A DNA stretch of 42,989 nucleotides from Candidatus Bacteroides merdigallinarum (GCA_019116285.1 DXBX01000015.1:1-42989); one strand, 5' to 3'. Numbered from the stretch's first letter, positions 9,073 through 17,610 are shown. Notes: generated by a model not told the origin, from the letters alone. Translations and numbers: made by a program.

Positions 9073-9101
9073 AGAGTGGGCTTCGGGTCCGCTCTTTTTT
9101 T
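9073..9101 (+). terminator. Intrinsic terminator of manA
   Basis: Seven-pair stem AGAGTGG (9073-9079) with CCGCTCT (9089-9095) is followed by a run of T to 9101, about 35 bases after the manA stop. Confidence 0.8.
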
Positions 9102-9127
9102 ATGCCCGCCGCCCGGCCCGCCACCGG

Positions 9128-9427
9128 TCAATAACGGTATCTGTTCCGCCTGCCGAAGAATGTCCGGAACTTACGCATCATCTTCAGCCCCAGCATGACC
9201 CCGTCAAACACGGCCATGCCCCGGTTGAAAGCACGCAACAGACTGTTGCCCTTGTGGGCAGCCGGGGCAAACGGCGCTGTCAACTCACTGCCAATCCGCG
9301 CCAAGACGACTTTCTGCGCCTGGATCTGTTGCTGCAGGACAACTTTCCGCTGCATCAGCTCTTCCAGCGTACCGGGAACGGCCGATGTATTGCGTTGAGA
9401 TTCGGATTCAAGTTGCGTGGTTGTCAT
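9128..9427 (-). CDS. Small basic hypothetical protein downstream of holin-like gene
   Basis: A 99-residue protein of no recognised family. Residues about 20-50 (LEELMQRKVVLQQQIQAQ) look like a short amphipathic or coiled-coil helix. The C-terminus is very basic and aromatic (RKFRTFFGRRNRYRY). It overlaps the preceding gene by 4 bases (ATGA), so it is translationally coupled to the holin-like membrane protein and is the last gene of a three-gene operon. A role with the inner membrane is inferred from context only. Confidence 0.7.
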   Translation of the reverse strand: MTTTQLESESQRNTSAVPGTLEELMQRKVVLQQQIQAQKVVLARIGSELTAPFAPAAHKGNSLLRAFNRGMAVFDGVMLGLKMMRKFRTFFGRRNRYRY

Positions 9428-9801
9428 GAGGCAGGAGTGGTTTTGTCTGTAGGTTTCAGGAAAAGACCCGCTAGGAATTTCACCATCGGGTTGATGACAA
9501 GCTGTTTACGGAAAGCGACCAGCAAGATAGCCAGCACGACATAAAGGGCAGCAATCAGACTGAAGCTCAGCGTGATGCTCCCCACAGCCGGGGCCAGCAG
9601 GTAGGCAAACGTGAAAGAAAGATAAAACAGAGCCATCATGCCCAGAATGACGGTCAGCAGGATAACGATAAGCACAGAAAGCAAAACCGAAAGCTTCTCG
9701 GTTACTTCCAGCTTGGTGTATTCCTTCTGCAAGTTCAGGTATTTTTTGAATTCCACGAACAGTTGCCGGAGGCTGTCTATACTCTTACTGTCTGCAAACA
9801 T
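9424..9801 (-). CDS. Phage-holin-III-like two-helix membrane protein
   Basis: A 125-residue protein with an N-terminal soluble helix (residues 1-38) and two membrane segments, about 39-66 and 76-101. This is the layout of the putative holin superfamily (often named phage holin family) that is widespread in non-phage genomes. Its neighbours, a YtxH protein upstream and a small basic protein downstream, are typical of stress-related membrane operons in Bacteroidota. No phage gene is near, so a lysis role is unlikely. Function is unknown. Confidence 0.75.
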   Translation of the reverse strand: MFADSKSIDSLRQLFVEFKKYLNLQKEYTKLEVTEKLSVLLSVLIVILLTVILGMMALFYLSFTFAYLLAPAVGSITLSFSLIAALYVVLAILLVAFRKQLVINPMVKFLAGLFLKPTDKTTPAS

Positions 9802-9825
9802 GGTGGCTCTGTCTTCCGTTTCAGG

Positions 9826-10035
9826 TTACTCGGCTGCTTCGCTCTTGATTTCAGAAGCGATTTCATCCACCAAGTCATCCATTTCATTCCGGCTCAGGCG
9901 GATGCCTCTCTTACGCAAAGCCTCAGCAATCTTGCTGCGCGTGTCCTCGCCTTTTTCAGGGGCGAACAAAATGCCCAGGACTGCACCCACTGCGGCGCCG
10001 CCCAGGAAAGCTGCTAATACATTTAATCCTTTCAT
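9826..10035 (-). CDS. YtxH domain protein
   Basis: A 69-residue protein with the YtxH pattern: one N-terminal membrane segment rich in Gly/Ala (AFLGGAAVGAVLGILFAPEKG, within residues 9-29), the APxKG turn, then a charged amphipathic helix (DTRSKIAEALRKRGI) and an acidic tail. YtxH proteins are general-stress-associated small membrane proteins without a defined activity. It leads the three-gene operon; CAAATATA at 10062-10069 gives a consensus -7 element (TATATTTG) on its strand, 27 bases upstream of the ATG. Confidence 0.82.
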   Translation of the reverse strand: MKGLNVLAAFLGGAAVGAVLGILFAPEKGEDTRSKIAEALRKRGIRLSRNEMDDLVDEIASEIKSEAAE

Positions 10036-10187
10036 GATACCAAAGTTTTAAAAGTTCTGCACAAATATAAGGCTTTTTGCTGAAAACTGTATCGGTTGGG
10101 CACTTTTTTTTCATAAAAATCTGCAAGAAGTCCCTCTCCCCGCCCGTCACACCTTGCACAGACAAAGATAACCCTTTATGGGAGTGA

Positions 10188-10358
10188 TAGGAACACAAAT
10201 TACACAACTATTTTTTAGACGCGGATTGAGCGGATGACGCGGATCCTTATATTTCTGCAACCCGGAACCGTTATCCAAGAGAAAATAATCCGCTCAATCC
10301 GCGTCATCCGCGTCTAAAAAATTGGCAGAATTTGCGGAAGTTGCGTTCCATCCCAATT
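10188..10358. repeat. Large palindromic GCGGAT-type element, copy 1
   Basis: The core arms TTTTTTAGACGCGGAT (10211-10226) and ATCCGCGTCTAAAAAA (10306-10321) are exact reverse complements. Inside each arm GCGGAT recurs with a 9-base step, but the two inner words (TGA-type and GAC-type) are in swapped order. Outer flanks GGAACACAAATTACACAA and the reversed AATTTGCGGAAGTTGCGTTCC extend the imperfect palindrome to about 170 bases. It has no open reading frame and lies between the YtxH operon promoter and the SPOR lipoprotein gene. Confidence 0.85.
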
Positions 10359-10518
10359 ACGATTCAGGAAATGCACAATTTATCCCGTGCAAAGTACAAA
10401 TTTTCGGCATTATTCTTTGATAGGTGGCGGATTTTCTATTATTTTGCTCCTCCAAAGGGAATACGGCCTGTCAGACTGTTCCCTTTCCGTGGAATATTAA
10501 CGAAAATCAGATGGTAAA

Positions 10519-11040
10519 ATGAAGAAACAGACAATTTTGTTAGGATTCGGAGTATGTTTATTTTTAGCATTCTCCTCATGCAAGTCCAGTGAAAGTGCTT
10601 ACAAGAAAGCGTACGAGAAAGCCCAGCAGCAGGAACTGGCCGAGCAGTCGGCAACGACGGCTCCCGTAGAGACCACCCCCGTGGTGACGGCTCCCGTGGA
10701 GACCAAAGTCGTAGAGAGCGCTCCCGTGGCTGTAAGCGACGCCGATGTCCGCCACGAGAAGGTAACGGTGGTATCCGGCAATGAAGGCAGCCTGCAAGAC
10801 TACAGCGTGGTTTGCGGCAGCTTCGGCATCAAGGCCAACGCCGAGGGCGTGAAGAGCGACCTGGAGGCCGAAGGCTATTCGCCCATCATCGTGTTCAACG
10901 CCGACGCAGCCACCTATCGCGTCGTAGTCAGCACGCACCCCGACCGTGCTTCCGCCGCCGCTGCCCGCGACGCCTTCAAGGCCAAGCATCCGGACCGCAA
11001 GGACTTCCAGGCTTCCTGGCTGCTTTATCGCGTCCGCTAA
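10519..11040 (+). CDS. SPOR-domain lipoprotein
   Basis: A 173-residue lipoprotein: signal peptide with lipobox (LAFSSC, C21), a low-complexity Thr/Val/Pro/Glu linker with TAPVET repeats (about 48-75), and a C-terminal SPOR-like domain (about 93-173, YSVVCGSFGIKANAEGVKSD ... YRVVVSTHPDR). SPOR domains bind glycan strands without stem peptides at division sites, so a role in cell-wall or division-related envelope organisation is likely. It stands alone between a palindromic repeat and a strong terminator. The domain call rests on the pattern of the sequence, not a profile search. Confidence 0.82.
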   Translation: MKKQTILLGFGVCLFLAFSSCKSSESAYKKAYEKAQQQELAEQSATTAPVETTPVVTAPVETKVVESAPVAVSDADVRHEKVTVVSGNEGSLQDYSVVCGSFGIKANAEGVKSDLEAEGYSPIIVFNADAATYRVVVSTHPDRASAAAARDAFKAKHPDRKDFQASWLLYRVR

Positions 11041-11062
11041 GACAATCCTTCAAAAAAAAGCC

Positions 11063-11118
11063 AAGGGGCTACAGGGACCATCCGGCACACCGCCGGACAC
11101 CCTGCAGCCCCTTTCTTT
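11063..11118 (+). terminator. Strong terminator of the SPOR lipoprotein gene
   Basis: Arms 11063-11076 and 11100-11113 pair with one mismatch (AAGGGGCTACAGGG against CCCTGCAGCCCCTT). An inner TCCGGC/GCCGGA hairpin sits at 11081-11097, and a T-rich tract follows. The stop codon of the SPOR gene is 23 bases upstream. Confidence 0.8.
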
Positions 11119-11197
11119 TCTTCCGTCCGACACCACCCGCCGACCTCTCTCTCCAAGCATCCCGAGACTACCCAAAGACCACCCAAAGTCGCCCTTC

Positions 11198-11263
11198 CTC
11201 CCTACCTGCTCCCTACCTTCTCCTTGTCTATACACAGGGACCTGGTAGGGAGCAGGTAGGGAG
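11198..11263. repeat. Perfect 20-bp inverted repeat with 26-base loop
   Basis: Arms 11198-11217 and 11244-11263 are exact reverse complements. Each arm is itself a direct duplication of CTCCCTACC / GGTAGGGAG. A tandem pair of GGCGAATGAAA follows immediately (about 11268-11289). No T-tract follows and no ORF is involved. It lies downstream of a complete terminator, so it is not needed to end the SPOR transcript. Confidence 0.85.
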
Positions 11264-11346
11264 AAGGGGCGAATGAAAGGCGAATGAAAGAGGAGGAAGA
11301 ACAAACAACCATTCTAATTTCATATCATGCGCAGTGAATGACAGAA

Positions 11347-11408
11347 CCGCCAATTTGACTAATAAAATCCCGCCAATTTGACTAATTAGCTAAATATTTC
11401 TATCTTTG
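11347..11408 (+). promoter_or_regulatory. Consensus promoter overlapped by a two-copy direct repeat
   Basis: CCGCCAATTTGACTAAT occurs at 11347-11363 and again at 11370-11386, a 23-base period. The second copy supplies the -33 TTTG (11377-11380), which is exactly 20 bases from TATCTTTG (11401-11408). This makes a full consensus Bacteroidota promoter with a likely operator on it. It drives the region of the 34-codon ORF and the broken HTH gene. Confidence 0.75.
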
Positions 11409-11436
11409 CAACTGTATATGACATAATTAACAAGAC

Positions 11437-11541
11437 ATGGAGCGTCTGCTGCCTGAAAAATTAGCCTCGCCGGTTTTCCACCTGACGCACGAATTCATAC
11501 TGCCCCAAATCTATTTTCACGCACAACCTATCATTAAATAA
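11437..11541 (+). CDS. Possible 34-residue small ORF or leader remnant
   Basis: ATG lies 29 bases after a consensus -7 element, with a 34-codon frame (starts MERLLPEKLASPVFHL, ends IIK) and then TAA. No family is recognised. It could be a real small protein, a leader peptide, or the 5' stub of a deleted gene that once shared the locus with the HTH regulator. No clear ribosome binding site was seen. Listed at low confidence because the promoter in front is convincing. Confidence 0.25.
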   Translation: MERLLPEKLASPVFHLTHEFILPQIYFHAQPIIK

Positions 11542-11578
11542 ATAAAAAGCACTACTTTTGCATACTATATGACAGGTT

Positions 11579-11899
11579 ATGACTAAAAACACAATGGGCA
11601 ACAAGTTGCCGCGGAAATTAGAGCAAAAGATGCAGGTGGTGGGAGAACAGATCAAACTGGCTCGACTGCGCAGGAATCTGAGCGTGGCTCAAGTGGCAGA
11701 GCGGGCCACCTGTTCTCCACTGACCGTGTCGCGCATAGAGAAAGGAGTCCCGACCGTGGCCATAGGCATTTATCTGCGGGTGCTTTACGCCCTACAATTG
11801 GATGATGACATCTTATGACTGGCCAAAGAAGACAAGCTGGGAAAGGCCTTGCAGGATCTGAGCCTGAAGACAAGAGAACGGGCGTCTAAAAAAGGATAA
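11579..11899 (+). pseudogene. HipB-like XRE-family regulator with premature in-frame stop
   Basis: The frame encodes an HTH_XRE domain (about residues 20-78: GEQIKLARLRRNLSVAQVAE ... SPLTVSRIEKG) resembling HipB-type antitoxins. TGA interrupts it at 11816-11818 after 79 residues (DDDIL-stop). The same frame continues for 27 codons (LAKEDKLGKALQDL ... RERASKKG) to TAA at 11897-11899, and this tail is coherent and charged as expected for the intact protein. So one base change appears to have cut the C-terminus. The HTH itself is complete, so a 79-residue product may still bind DNA. A TACTTTTG -7 element sits at 11553-11560. No hipA-like partner follows; a palindromic repeat begins 60 bases downstream. 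Confidence 0.75.
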
Positions 11900-11958
11900 G
11901 CGATGAGAAAACTTATATCCACCCATTCCTTAGTAAAAAAGCATTCATGGCATCCATT

Positions 11959-12098
11959 TTTTAGACGCGGATTGAGCGGGTGACGCGGATTTTTATATAT
12001 CTGTAGCACAGAGCCATTATCCAAGAAAAAAATAATCCGCTCAATCCGCGTCATCCGCGTCTAAAAAATTTGCGTAATTTGCGTTCCATCCAAATTCC
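11959..12098. repeat. Large palindromic GCGGAT-type element, copy 2
   Basis: Same arms as copy 1 in the same orientation (TTTTTTAGACGCGGATTGAG ... ATCCGCGTCTAAAAAA). It shares the inner words TATCCAAGA and AATAATCCGCTCAATCCGCG and the outer GCGTTCCATCC. The left outer flank is not conserved. It lies between the broken HTH gene and the SusC gene. Confidence 0.85.
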
Positions 12099-12350
12099 TA
12101 TTATATATAAGTATAAACTAAATGCAAGCACCTACTTGCCGCATGAAATTACGAATCAGATTCCGACACCCCCATTCACAAAGATAGGCTTCGCGAAGCG
12201 GCACCCTTCGACTATTCAATTCTAAATATACGTTAATATTCACGCGGGGCCTAAAAAATATTTGCAGCTATATAACTTTTAATAGGAATATTTGCCTACC
12301 TTTACAGCCGTGTAATGAAAATCATTGCAAAAATTTTAAAAAATCACATT
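12099..12350 (+). other. SusC leader region, no gene seen
   Basis: About 250 bases with no supported ORF. TACCTTTA at 12297-12304 is a near-consensus -7 element, and transcription from it would begin near 12311. The palindrome CTTCGCGAAG lies near 12190. No ECF-sigma or hybrid two-component regulator gene adjoins it. Confidence 0.4.
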
Positions 12351-15300
12351 ATGCTAAAAGGACTTAAATCTATCAGCGCATTGCTCCTATGCTGTGCCAT
12401 TAGTGGCGGGACGGTGTATGCAACGCCCAGTGAAAGACAAGTTTCTCAAGCCAATCAGCAGCAAGATGGCACTTGTACGGGTGTAGTAGTGGATGAGACC
12501 GGTATGACAGTTATCGGTGCGTCCGTAGTTGTTAAGGGAACAAGCAATGGAGCCATCACGGACCTCGATGGTAAGTTCGTAATCAAAAACGCAAAGCCTG
12601 GAGATGTTATTGTGATCACCTACGTGGGTTATTCGCCCGTTGAGGTGACGTGGAACGGACAACCGCTCAATATCACGCTGAAGGAAGACAGCGAGTTATT
12701 GGACGAAGTGGTTGTCGTAGGTTATGGCGTACAGAAGAAAGTGAATGTGACGGGCGCCGTTTCGATGGTGGAATCCGAAGTGCTGGAATCCCGTCCTGTC
12801 GCCAATGTACAACAGGCTTTGCAAGGTCAAATTGCCGGTTTGAATCTGACGGTGGGCAACTCCGGTGGTGAGTTGGGTCAATCAATGAGCATCAACATCC
12901 GTGGTGCGGGTACCATCGGTTCAGGCTCAACGGCTTCCCCGTTGGTTTTGATTGATGGTATGGAGGGGGACATGAACGCATTGAACCCGAGCGACATTGC
13001 CAACATTTCCGTATTGAAGGATGCTTCTTCCGCATCTATTTATGGTGCCCGCGCTGCATTCGGTGTCATTTTGATCACCACCAAGAGCGGACAGAGCGGT
13101 AAGCCCCATGTGAACTATTCGGGTAACGTCCGTTTCTACAACACCATTGGCGTGCCGGATGTGGCCAATTCCTATGATTTTGCCCAGATGTTCAATGCTG
13201 CCGACCGCAACAACGGCAGTGCTTCCGTGACATTCTCTAATGAATATCTGCAGAATATCCGCGACTATATGGATGGGAAGCTGACGGCATCCACTGTTCC
13301 TAATCAGTCGGCATGGGCCAAGTGGAATGAAGGTGCCTATGACAATGTCAACTGGATAAAGGAATTCTTCAAGACATGGTCCGATCCTTCCCAAGAACAT
13401 AACATCAGTGTCAGTGGAGGCAGTGACAAAATGCAGTATTTCTTCAGCGGCAACTTCCTGGATCAGCGGGGTGCCTTGAACCACGGCAAGGATACATACA
13501 GACGATATACGCTGAACGGCAAGTTCACGGCAGAACTGGCGGACTGGATCAAGTTCACCTATTCTACCAGATGGACCCGCTCGGATTACGACCGTCCGAC
13601 CTACATGTCGTATAATGGACTTTTCTTCCACAATGTCTCTCGTAAATGGCCTATCCAGCCGGCTTATGACCCCAATGGATATCCGATGAATGAAAGTGAA
13701 ATTCAGCAGATGGAAAGCGGCGGTGTACGGCGTGACCAAACGGACATTTATTCCAATCAATTGTCAATCGTAATTGAACCGATTAAGGATTGGCATATCA
13801 ATTTGGAGGGAAACATCCGCACCAATACCCAATACCAGCATCAGGAAATCCTGCCTGTTTATTATTGGGATGTAGAAGGCAATCCGCAACCGATGGACTG
13901 GACCATGGGCGAAACAACTTATCCGGCAGGAACCAGTCGTGTCACGGAATACAACTACCGTGAGAATTACTATTCGACCAATATCTATTCGGATTATTCG
14001 AAAACATTCGATAGTGGACACTACTTCAAGGTAATGGCCGGTTTCAACGCGGAGAAATATACGACGCGCAGTATCACAGGACGGCGTGACGACCTTGTGA
14101 CGCCGAATGTGCCTACCATCAACACGGCACTTAGTAACGACTATGCGGCAGGTGAATTCCAGCATAATGCAGTAGTCGGTTTCTTCGGACGTGTCAACTA
14201 CGCTTACAAAGACCGCTACATGGCCGAGTTCAATGCCCGCTACGATGGTTCTTCCCGCTTTGTCGGCGACAAGCGTTGGGGCTTCTTCCCTTCGTTCTCT
14301 GCAGGTTGGAACATTGCCCGTGAGCCGTTCTTTGAGGATCTTTCTGAAAAGACGACCATCACGACCTTGAAGTTGAGAGGTTCTTGGGGAGAATTGGGTA
14401 ATACGGCTACAAGCAGTTGGTATCCTTTCTATCAAGTATTGGATTTGAAAACTAATTATGGCTGGTTCGTAAACGGATCAACTTTGAATTATGTAGACGC
14501 TCCGGGGCTTGTAAGCTCTGCACTGACATGGGAAACTATCCGTTCATGGGATATTGGTCTTGATTTCGGTTTGCTGAATGGCCGTTTAAACGGTAGCTTC
14601 GGCTACTTCGTCCGCAAGACCCTTGATATGGTTGGTCCGGCACCGGAATTGTCTTCATTGCTGGGAGCAGATGTGCCACGAGTTAACAATTGCGACTTGA
14701 AATCTTACGGTTTTGAATTGGAACTGGGCTGGCGTGACGACATCGGCGATTTCTCGTATGGCGTGAAGTTCAACCTGTCCGATGCACAACAAGAGGTGAC
14801 AAGATATCCTAATGCATCCAAGACGCTGACCACTGACAATTCTGCCGCTTACTATGACGGAGCCAAGTTGGGCGATATCTGGGGATACACCACCATCGGC
14901 ATTGCCCAGACAGACGAACAGATGCAGGAGCATTTATCCAAAGTGAACCAAAGCATCTTTGGTTCCGGATGGGGAGCCGGTGATATCATGTATGCGGATT
15001 TGGACGGCAATGGCCGCATCACACGTGGCGACAATACAGCAGACAATCCGGGCGACCGCCGCGTGATAGGCAACAGTACTCCGCGTTACAACTATGGTAT
15101 CACGTTGGATGCCGCTTGGAAAGGCTTTGACCTCCGCCTCTTCTTCCAAGGCGTGGGCAAGCGCGACCTGTGGCTCGGCGGTACTTATTTTTGGGGGACT
15201 ACCGGTGGTATGTGGCAATCCAATGTATTCGAAGAGCATTTGGACTATTGGCGTACCGACAATCCGGGTGCCTACTATCCGCGCCCCAGATGGAGTGACA

Positions 15301-15569
15301 ACAATAAGCAAGTGCAGACGGGCTACCTGCAGAACGGTGCCTACTGCCGTCTGAAGAACTTGACGCTGGGTTATACGTTCCCGAAGGCTTGGACGCAGAA
15401 GGCTGGTATCGAGAACTTACGTCTGTATTTCTCTGCGGACAATCTGTTTACGTTCACTTCGTTGAGCGATATCTTCGATCCGGAAGCTACCGGTGGAAAC
15501 TATGGCGGCGTAGGTAATGTATATCCGCTGCAAAGAGTTCTTTCCGTTGGTGTAAACATTAACTTCTAA
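12351..15569 (+). CDS. SusC/RagA-family TonB-dependent outer membrane transporter
   Basis: A protein of about 1,072 residues: signal peptide (MLKGLKSISALLLCCAISGG ... ATP), a carboxypeptidase-regulatory-like domain (about 35-110, VVVDETGMTVIGASVVVKGT), the SusC-specific TonB-box region DEVVVVGYGVQKK, a plug domain (NIRGAGTIGSGS ... VLKDASSASIYGARAAFGVI), and a long beta-barrel ending in an aromatic strand (SVGVNINF). The frame opens at 12315, but 12351 is chosen because the signal peptide begins there and the likely transcription start is near 12311. With the SusD partner it would import an oligosaccharide or glycopeptide. No glycosidase, SGBP or regulator is adjacent, so the ligand cannot be guessed. 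Confidence 0.93.
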   Translation: MLKGLKSISALLLCCAISGGTVYATPSERQVSQANQQQDGTCTGVVVDETGMTVIGASVVVKGTSNGAITDLDGKFVIKNAKPGDVIVITYVGYSPVEVTWNGQPLNITLKEDSELLDEVVVVGYGVQKKVNVTGAVSMVESEVLESRPVANVQQALQGQIAGLNLTVGNSGGELGQSMSINIRGAGTIGSGSTASPLVLIDGMEGDMNALNPSDIANISVLKDASSASIYGARAAFGVILITTKSGQSGKPHVNYSGNVRFYNTIGVPDVANSYDFAQMFNAADRNNGSASVTFSNEYLQNIRDYMDGKLTASTVPNQSAWAKWNEGAYDNVNWIKEFFKTWSDPSQEHNISVSGGSDKMQYFFSGNFLDQRGALNHGKDTYRRYTLNGKFTAELADWIKFTYSTRWTRSDYDRPTYMSYNGLFFHNVSRKWPIQPAYDPNGYPMNESEIQQMESGGVRRDQTDIYSNQLSIVIEPIKDWHINLEGNIRTNTQYQHQEILPVYYWDVEGNPQPMDWTMGETTYPAGTSRVTEYNYRENYYSTNIYSDYSKTFDSGHYFKVMAGFNAEKYTTRSITGRRDDLVTPNVPTINTALSNDYAAGEFQHNAVVGFFGRVNYAYKDRYMAEFNARYDGSSRFVGDKRWGFFPSFSAGWNIAREPFFEDLSEKTTITTLKLRGSWGELGNTATSSWYPFYQVLDLKTNYGWFVNGSTLNYVDAPGLVSSALTWETIRSWDIGLDFGLLNGRLNGSFGYFVRKTLDMVGPAPELSSLLGADVPRVNNCDLKSYGFELELGWRDDIGDFSYGVKFNLSDAQQEVTRYPNASKTLTTDNSAAYYDGAKLGDIWGYTTIGIAQTDEQMQEHLSKVNQSIFGSGWGAGDIMYADLDGNGRITRGDNTADNPGDRRVIGNSTPRYNYGITLDAAWKGFDLRLFFQGVGKRDLWLGGTYFWGTTGGMWQSNVFEEHLDYWRTDNPGAYYPRPRWSDNNKQVQTGYLQNGAYCRLKNLTLGYTFPKAWTQKAGIENLRLYFSADNLFTFTSLSDIFDPEATGGNYGGVGNVYPLQRVLSVGVNINF

Positions 15570-15582
15570 AACTGAAAAGACA

Positions 15583-17610
15583 ATGAAACTTTATAAATAC
15601 CTAATGGGAACCGGCCTATTGGCGGTTTCCATGCTGACAGTCACTTCGTGTAACGACTTCTTGGATTTGGAACCGCCTTCGAATGTGACCCCTGAAGCAT
15701 ACTTTCAGAATGCAGACCAGTTGGGCTATTATTCCATCACGCATTACAATGACATCTTTACATCGCATTCCGGATGGGGATTCGGTGACCAAGTCAATGG
15801 TGATGGCGGTACGGACAATATGGTTGGTCAGTCGGGCAATACCAACCGCTTCACCAAAAACTTGTGGACTGTGCCTTTCAGTGGCGATTTGGAATTTGAC
15901 TTAATTCGTTATTGCAACTATTTCTTTGCCACGGTGCTTCCCCGCTACGAGGCAGGAGCTTACGAAAGCAGTTTGCGCATGGCCGAGCATTATATCGGCG
16001 AAATGTATTTCATTCGGGCATGGGTATATTTCAGCCGTCTCCGCACGTATGGCGATTATCCTATCGTGACCGATGTCGTGACGGACAACAAAGAAGACTT
16101 GATTGCCCATGGCAAGCGTATGCCGCGCAATGAAGTGGCTGACTTCATCCTAGAAGATTTGGATCGCGCCATTGACCTGCTCTATGACAAGGATGAGGGC
16201 GGTTTTGCCAACAACCGCATCAACAAGCAAGTAGCCTTGTTGGCCAAATCCAGGGTAGCCCTGTACGAAGCATCATATGAGCGTTATCATCAGGGCTCGG
16301 GACGCGTGCCGGGTGATGCGGATTGGCCTGGCTATGCCCAGCATCCGGGATATACGCTGGATGTGGAGACACATGTGGAAGAATTGCTTACCGCTGCCAT
16401 GGAGGCTGCCAAAGAAGTGGCAGACAACACACAGTTGACACAGAACACCATGGTGCTCGACCAAAATCCGACAAGTTACACGGCAGGCTGGAATCCATAT
16501 TTTGAGATGTTTGCCAGTGTGGATTTGTCCGGTATTGACGAGGCTTTGATGTGGCGTTCTTATGGCTCCATCAATGGTGTAAATGCCATGCATGGGCTGT
16601 CATCTTACATTCCTACGGGTGGTGCCACGGGCTACTTGAAGGGCTATATGGAAAGTTTTGTAATGGCGAATGGCTTGCCCATCTATGCACAAAACTCCGG
16701 TTATCAAGGTGACGAAACTATAGAAAACGTCAAGGCAGGACGTGACGGTCGTCTGCAATTGTTTGTTTTCAGTGAGAGCAATTATATTCCTCTGACTGAC
16801 CAAAATGCAAGTAATGTTTTCACTTTCACCCCAGTATTGGTAGCAACCCGTGGTGGTGAAATGGGAGACCCGACCGGCTATCGTCCACGCAAGGGTGAGA
16901 GTTTTGACCGTAATCAGAATACGTACGGCAAACAGGGAAGCACCACAGGCTGTATCATCTTCCGTGGCGTGGAAGCTTATCTGAATTACATGGAAGCGCA
17001 ATATATGCGTGATGGTAATGTGGATGCCACGTCCGATGCGTATTGGCGTGCTATTCGTACCCGTGCAGGGGTGAACCCGGATTATAATATAACCATCAAT
17101 GCAACCGACATGAATGAGGAGGCAAAAGGCGACTGGGGAGCTTATTCCGGCGGACAGTTGCTGACAGACAAGACCTTGTTCAATATCCGTCGTGAGCGTC
17201 GTTGCGAGTTTATCGCAGAAGGTATGCGCTGGAACGATTTGGTACGCTGGTGCTCTTTGGACCAACTGAAGGACAATTATTATATTCCTGAAGGCGTCAA
17301 CTTCTGGACGAGCATGTATCAGACGGCAGTATATGATGAATTGCATAATTCAGCTTCTGCAACGGTGGAAGGACCGACGGCTGAGGATGCAAATATCTCT
17401 TCGAGCGAAGAAAGTGTTTACATCCGTCCGTACCGTATCCGTAGCAACAATGATTTGTTTGATGGCTACACATGGATGAATGCACATTATAATTCTCCGC
17501 TTCCCATTCGTGAAATGCAATTGTTGTCTCCGGATGAAAGCGTAGATACCTCTGTGCTGTATCAGACATGGGGCTGGCCCACGCAAGCAGACCTGCCGGC
17601 TGAAGAATAA
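15583..17610 (+). CDS. SusD/RagB-family surface glycan-binding lipoprotein
   Basis: A 675-residue lipoprotein whose lipobox cysteine lies in VTSCNDFLDLEPPS, the classic SusD N-terminus (C-N-D-F-L-D). The body has the TPR-rich SusD fold, including the segments MYFIRAWVYFSRLRTYGDYP, RMPRNEVADFILEDLDRAID and, near the C-terminus, NIRRERRCEFIAEGMRWNDL. It starts 13 bases after the SusC stop and would form the lid of that transporter on the cell surface. At 675 residues it is longer than many SusD proteins (about 500-600). It is followed by a terminator, so the pair is a two-gene unit. Confidence 0.93.
   Translation: MKLYKYLMGTGLLAVSMLTVTSCNDFLDLEPPSNVTPEAYFQNADQLGYYSITHYNDIFTSHSGWGFGDQVNGDGGTDNMVGQSGNTNRFTKNLWTVPFSGDLEFDLIRYCNYFFATVLPRYEAGAYESSLRMAEHYIGEMYFIRAWVYFSRLRTYGDYPIVTDVVTDNKEDLIAHGKRMPRNEVADFILEDLDRAIDLLYDKDEGGFANNRINKQVALLAKSRVALYEASYERYHQGSGRVPGDADWPGYAQHPGYTLDVETHVEELLTAAMEAAKEVADNTQLTQNTMVLDQNPTSYTAGWNPYFEMFASVDLSGIDEALMWRSYGSINGVNAMHGLSSYIPTGGATGYLKGYMESFVMANGLPIYAQNSGYQGDETIENVKAGRDGRLQLFVFSESNYIPLTDQNASNVFTFTPVLVATRGGEMGDPTGYRPRKGESFDRNQNTYGKQGSTTGCIIFRGVEAYLNYMEAQYMRDGNVDATSDAYWRAIRTRAGVNPDYNITINATDMNEEAKGDWGAYSGGQLLTDKTLFNIRRERRCEFIAEGMRWNDLVRWCSLDQLKDNYYIPEGVNFWTSMYQTAVYDELHNSASATVEGPTAEDANISSSEESVYIRPYRIRSNNDLFDGYTWMNAHYNSPLPIREMQLLSPDESVDTSVLYQTWGWPTQADLPAEE

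Noticed and set aside
9424..9801. Prophage remnant signalled by a holin-like gene
   Set aside because: No lysin, structural or integrase genes nearby; this superfamily is common in non-phage stress operons.
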